Positions 62,546 to 64,000 of a stretch of DNA of 64,000 nt are shown piece by piece. The translations under genes and the position numbers were made by a program. The stretch's first letter is position 1. Every line of letters starts with the position of its first letter. Source of the stretch: Undibacterium hunanense (GTDB lineage: Bacteria > Pseudomonadota > Gammaproteobacteria > Burkholderiales > Burkholderiaceae_D); NCBI RefSeq assembly GCF_014284335.1, contig NZ_JACOGF010000018.1, positions 1-64,000 on the forward strand, written 5' to 3'. Under the pieces are notes generated by a model that was not told the DNA's origin, did no database searches, and was given only the letters and a program-made list of their open reading frames with translations.

Positions 62546-64000
62546 ATGTCTGATCAGAAAAAAGAAACCGACAATAAACAAGTGCCGCCCAAACGCACGG
62601 CTGGCAAGCTATTTGCCCGCATTTTACTCGGGACTGGTGGTGTTTTACTAGGGTTGGCTGTTGCTGGCGTGTTAATTATTGGTTTTGCACTGACAGTGGC
62701 TTACCCCAATTTGCCGGAACTGGACTCAATCACCAGCTATCGCCCCAAAATGCCACTGCGGGTTTTTTCTGCAGACAATATGCTGATCGGCGAATTTGGC
62801 GAAGAAAGACGCAATGTCGTGCGTTTCAAGGATATTCCTGAAATCATGAAAAAAGCGGTGCTGGCGATTGAAGATGACCGCTTCTACGAGCATGGCGGGG
62901 TTGACTATATGGGCATTACCCGCGCCGCCCTGCACAACCTGACCGGCGGCGCCAAACAGGGTGCGTCCACCATCACCCAGCAAGTCGCACGGAATTTCTT
63001 CCTGTCCAGTGAACAAACCTTCAAGCGCAAGATTTATGAAATCTTGCTGGCCTGGAAAATCGAACAGAATCTCACCAAAGACCAGATTCTGGAAGTCTAT
63101 ATGAACCAGATCTACCTCGGCCAGCGCGCCTACGGCTTCTCTTCTGCCGCCCAGATTTACTTCGGCAAGGATTTAAAAGATGTCACCGTGGCAGAAGCAG
63201 CCATGCTGGCTGGCCTGCCCAAAGCCCCCTCTGCCTATAACCCGGTCGCCAACCCCAAGCGCGCGACTGTCCGACAGCAATACATTCTGCAAAGGATGCG
63301 CAACCTTGGCTACATCACCGAAGCACAGTACGAACAGGCAAAGAACGAAGAACTCAAAAGCAAAACGGACAGCAGCGAATTTGGCATCCATGCTGAATAT
63401 GTAGCCGAAATGGCACGTCAATTAGTGTATGAACAATTTAAGGAAGAAACCTATACCCGCGGCCTGAATGTCTACACCACCATCACCAAGGCCGACCAGG
63501 ACAGTGCCTACCTGGCGCTGCGGCGCGGCGTCATGGATTATGAAAAACGTCATGGCTATCGCGGTCCGGAAGCCATTATCACCATCCCTGAAGGCAAGGA
63601 CGCTGCCGAAGAAGCCATAGAAAAAGAACTGGCCGAGCATACCGACAGCGACGACCTGCAAGTTGCCATGGTGCTGGAAGCAACACCCAAGCTGGTGCGC
63701 GCCGTACTGGCCACCGGCGAAGAGATACGCATAGAAGATACCGGCTTGAGTTTCGCCGCCAGCGGACTGTCCGCCAAAACTCCGGCGAACAAGCGCATAC
63801 AGCGCGGTGCAGTGGTACGCGTCATGCTCGACGGCAAAGCCTGGAGCATCACCCAGATGCCTGAAGTACAGTCTGCCTTTGTTGCCGCCAATACCACAGA
63901 CGGTGCCATACGCGCCCTGGTCGGTGGCTTTGATTACAACCTTAATAAATTCAATCACGTGACCCAGGCCTGGCGTCAGCCCGGCTCCAGCTTCAAGCCC
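62546..64000 (+). CDS. mrcA: Penicillin-binding protein 1A (5' part, cut by window end)
   Basis: 485 residues are present with no stop; the gene continues past the window. Start MSDQKKETDNK, then a membrane helix (about 31-55) and the GT51 domain with EDDRFYEHGGVDYMG, GGAKQGASTITQQVARNFFLS and ILEVYMNQIYLGQRAYGF, then the OB-like linker. The window ends directly after the transpeptidase SxxK motif (PGSSFKP). It is next to pilM, the usual place for ponA/mrcA. It is similar to the paralogue at 24590, but its N-terminus is about 15 residues longer. Confidence 0.96.
   Translation, partial: MSDQKKETDNKQVPPKRTAGKLFARILLGTGGVLLGLAVAGVLIIGFALTVAYPNLPELDSITSYRPKMPLRVFSADNMLIGEFGEERRNVVRFKDIPEIMKKAVLAIEDDRFYEHGGVDYMGITRAALHNLTGGAKQGASTITQQVARNFFLSSEQTFKRKIYEILLAWKIEQNLTKDQILEVYMNQIYLGQRAYGFSSAAQIYFGKDLKDVTVAEAAMLAGLPKAPSAYNPVANPKRATVRQQYILQRMRNLGYITEAQYEQAKNEELKSKTDSSEFGIHAEYVAEMARQLVYEQFKEETYTRGLNVYTTITKADQDSAYLALRRGVMDYEKRHGYRGPEAIITIPEGKDAAEEAIEKELAEHTDSDDLQVAMVLEATPKLVRAVLATGEEIRIEDTGLSFAASGLSAKTPANKRIQRGAVVRVMLDGKAWSITQMPEVQSAFVAANTTDGAIRALVGGFDYNLNKFNHVTQAWRQPGSSFKP

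Overview
The window is a stretch of chromosome from a Gram-negative betaproteobacterium of the order Burkholderiales. The moderate GC content (about 50% by eye), the gene orders kdsD-kdsC-lptC-lptA-lptB-rpoN-hpf and pilMNOPQ-aroK-aroB next to mrcA, and the fused aroKB suggest the family Oxalobacteraceae, with Undibacterium as a plausible genus. This is an inference from gene content only. No rRNA, tRNA, phage, plasmid or complete insertion sequence was found.

Layout. 1-5000: a repeat-rich edge, a DUF2087 protein, a 122-bp palindromic repeat element, a divergent LysE exporter/LysR regulator pair, and two LpxL-type acyltransferases that face metK. 5250-11000: metK, a secreted M14 peptidase, two secreted proteins of unknown function and an SPFH/band-7 membrane protein. 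11150-14000: a response regulator/histidine kinase pair divergent from the SPFH operon. 14048-17264: a periplasmic redox cluster (CuA-type cupredoxin, Tat-exported metallophosphoesterase, cytochrome c) divergent from an ECF sigma factor and its zinc-finger anti-sigma factor. The two facing promoters carry the same bipartite motif. 17493-20717: a secreted prolyl oligopeptidase, a 7 x 14-bp tandem repeat and an orphan amino-acid binding protein. 21074-26857: an MdlAB-like ABC exporter pair followed by a class A penicillin-binding protein.

27231-34600: a small GIY-YIG-like protein, a cystathionine beta-lyase-like enzyme with a divergent Lrp regulator, a diiron metallo-beta-lactamase-fold protein, an AEC transporter, and the methyl-cycle operon ahcY - small membrane protein - metF. 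That operon is headed by a clear S-adenosylhomocysteine riboswitch. With metK at 5250, most of the activated-methyl cycle is in the window. 34683-43366: a GNAT enzyme, apt, a Kef-type antiporter, then the Kdo/LPS-transport/sigma-54 operon. 43440-45720: two copies of a composite intergenic repeat in inverted orientation flank a lone enoyl-CoA hydratase/3-hydroxyisobutyryl-CoA hydrolase gene. 45880-50759: a branched-chain amino acid ABC transporter (livJ, livH, a fused livM-livG, livF), with a terminator-like attenuator after livJ. 51126-62241: a long operon on the minus strand, pilMNOPQ, a large lipoprotein of nine Ig-like repeats, fused aroKB, dgt and a DUF4197 gene. 62546-64000: the divergent mrcA (PBP1A), cut by the window end just after its catalytic SxxK motif.

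Most of the sequence is ordinary core genome. The parts that deserve attention are the ECF-controlled cupredoxin/phosphoesterase/cytochrome cluster with its matched promoters, the Ig-repeat lipoprotein inserted between pilQ and aroKB, the SPFH/two-component locus, the repeat families, and a pair of minus-strand-only terminators in an apparently empty interval (26858-27030).
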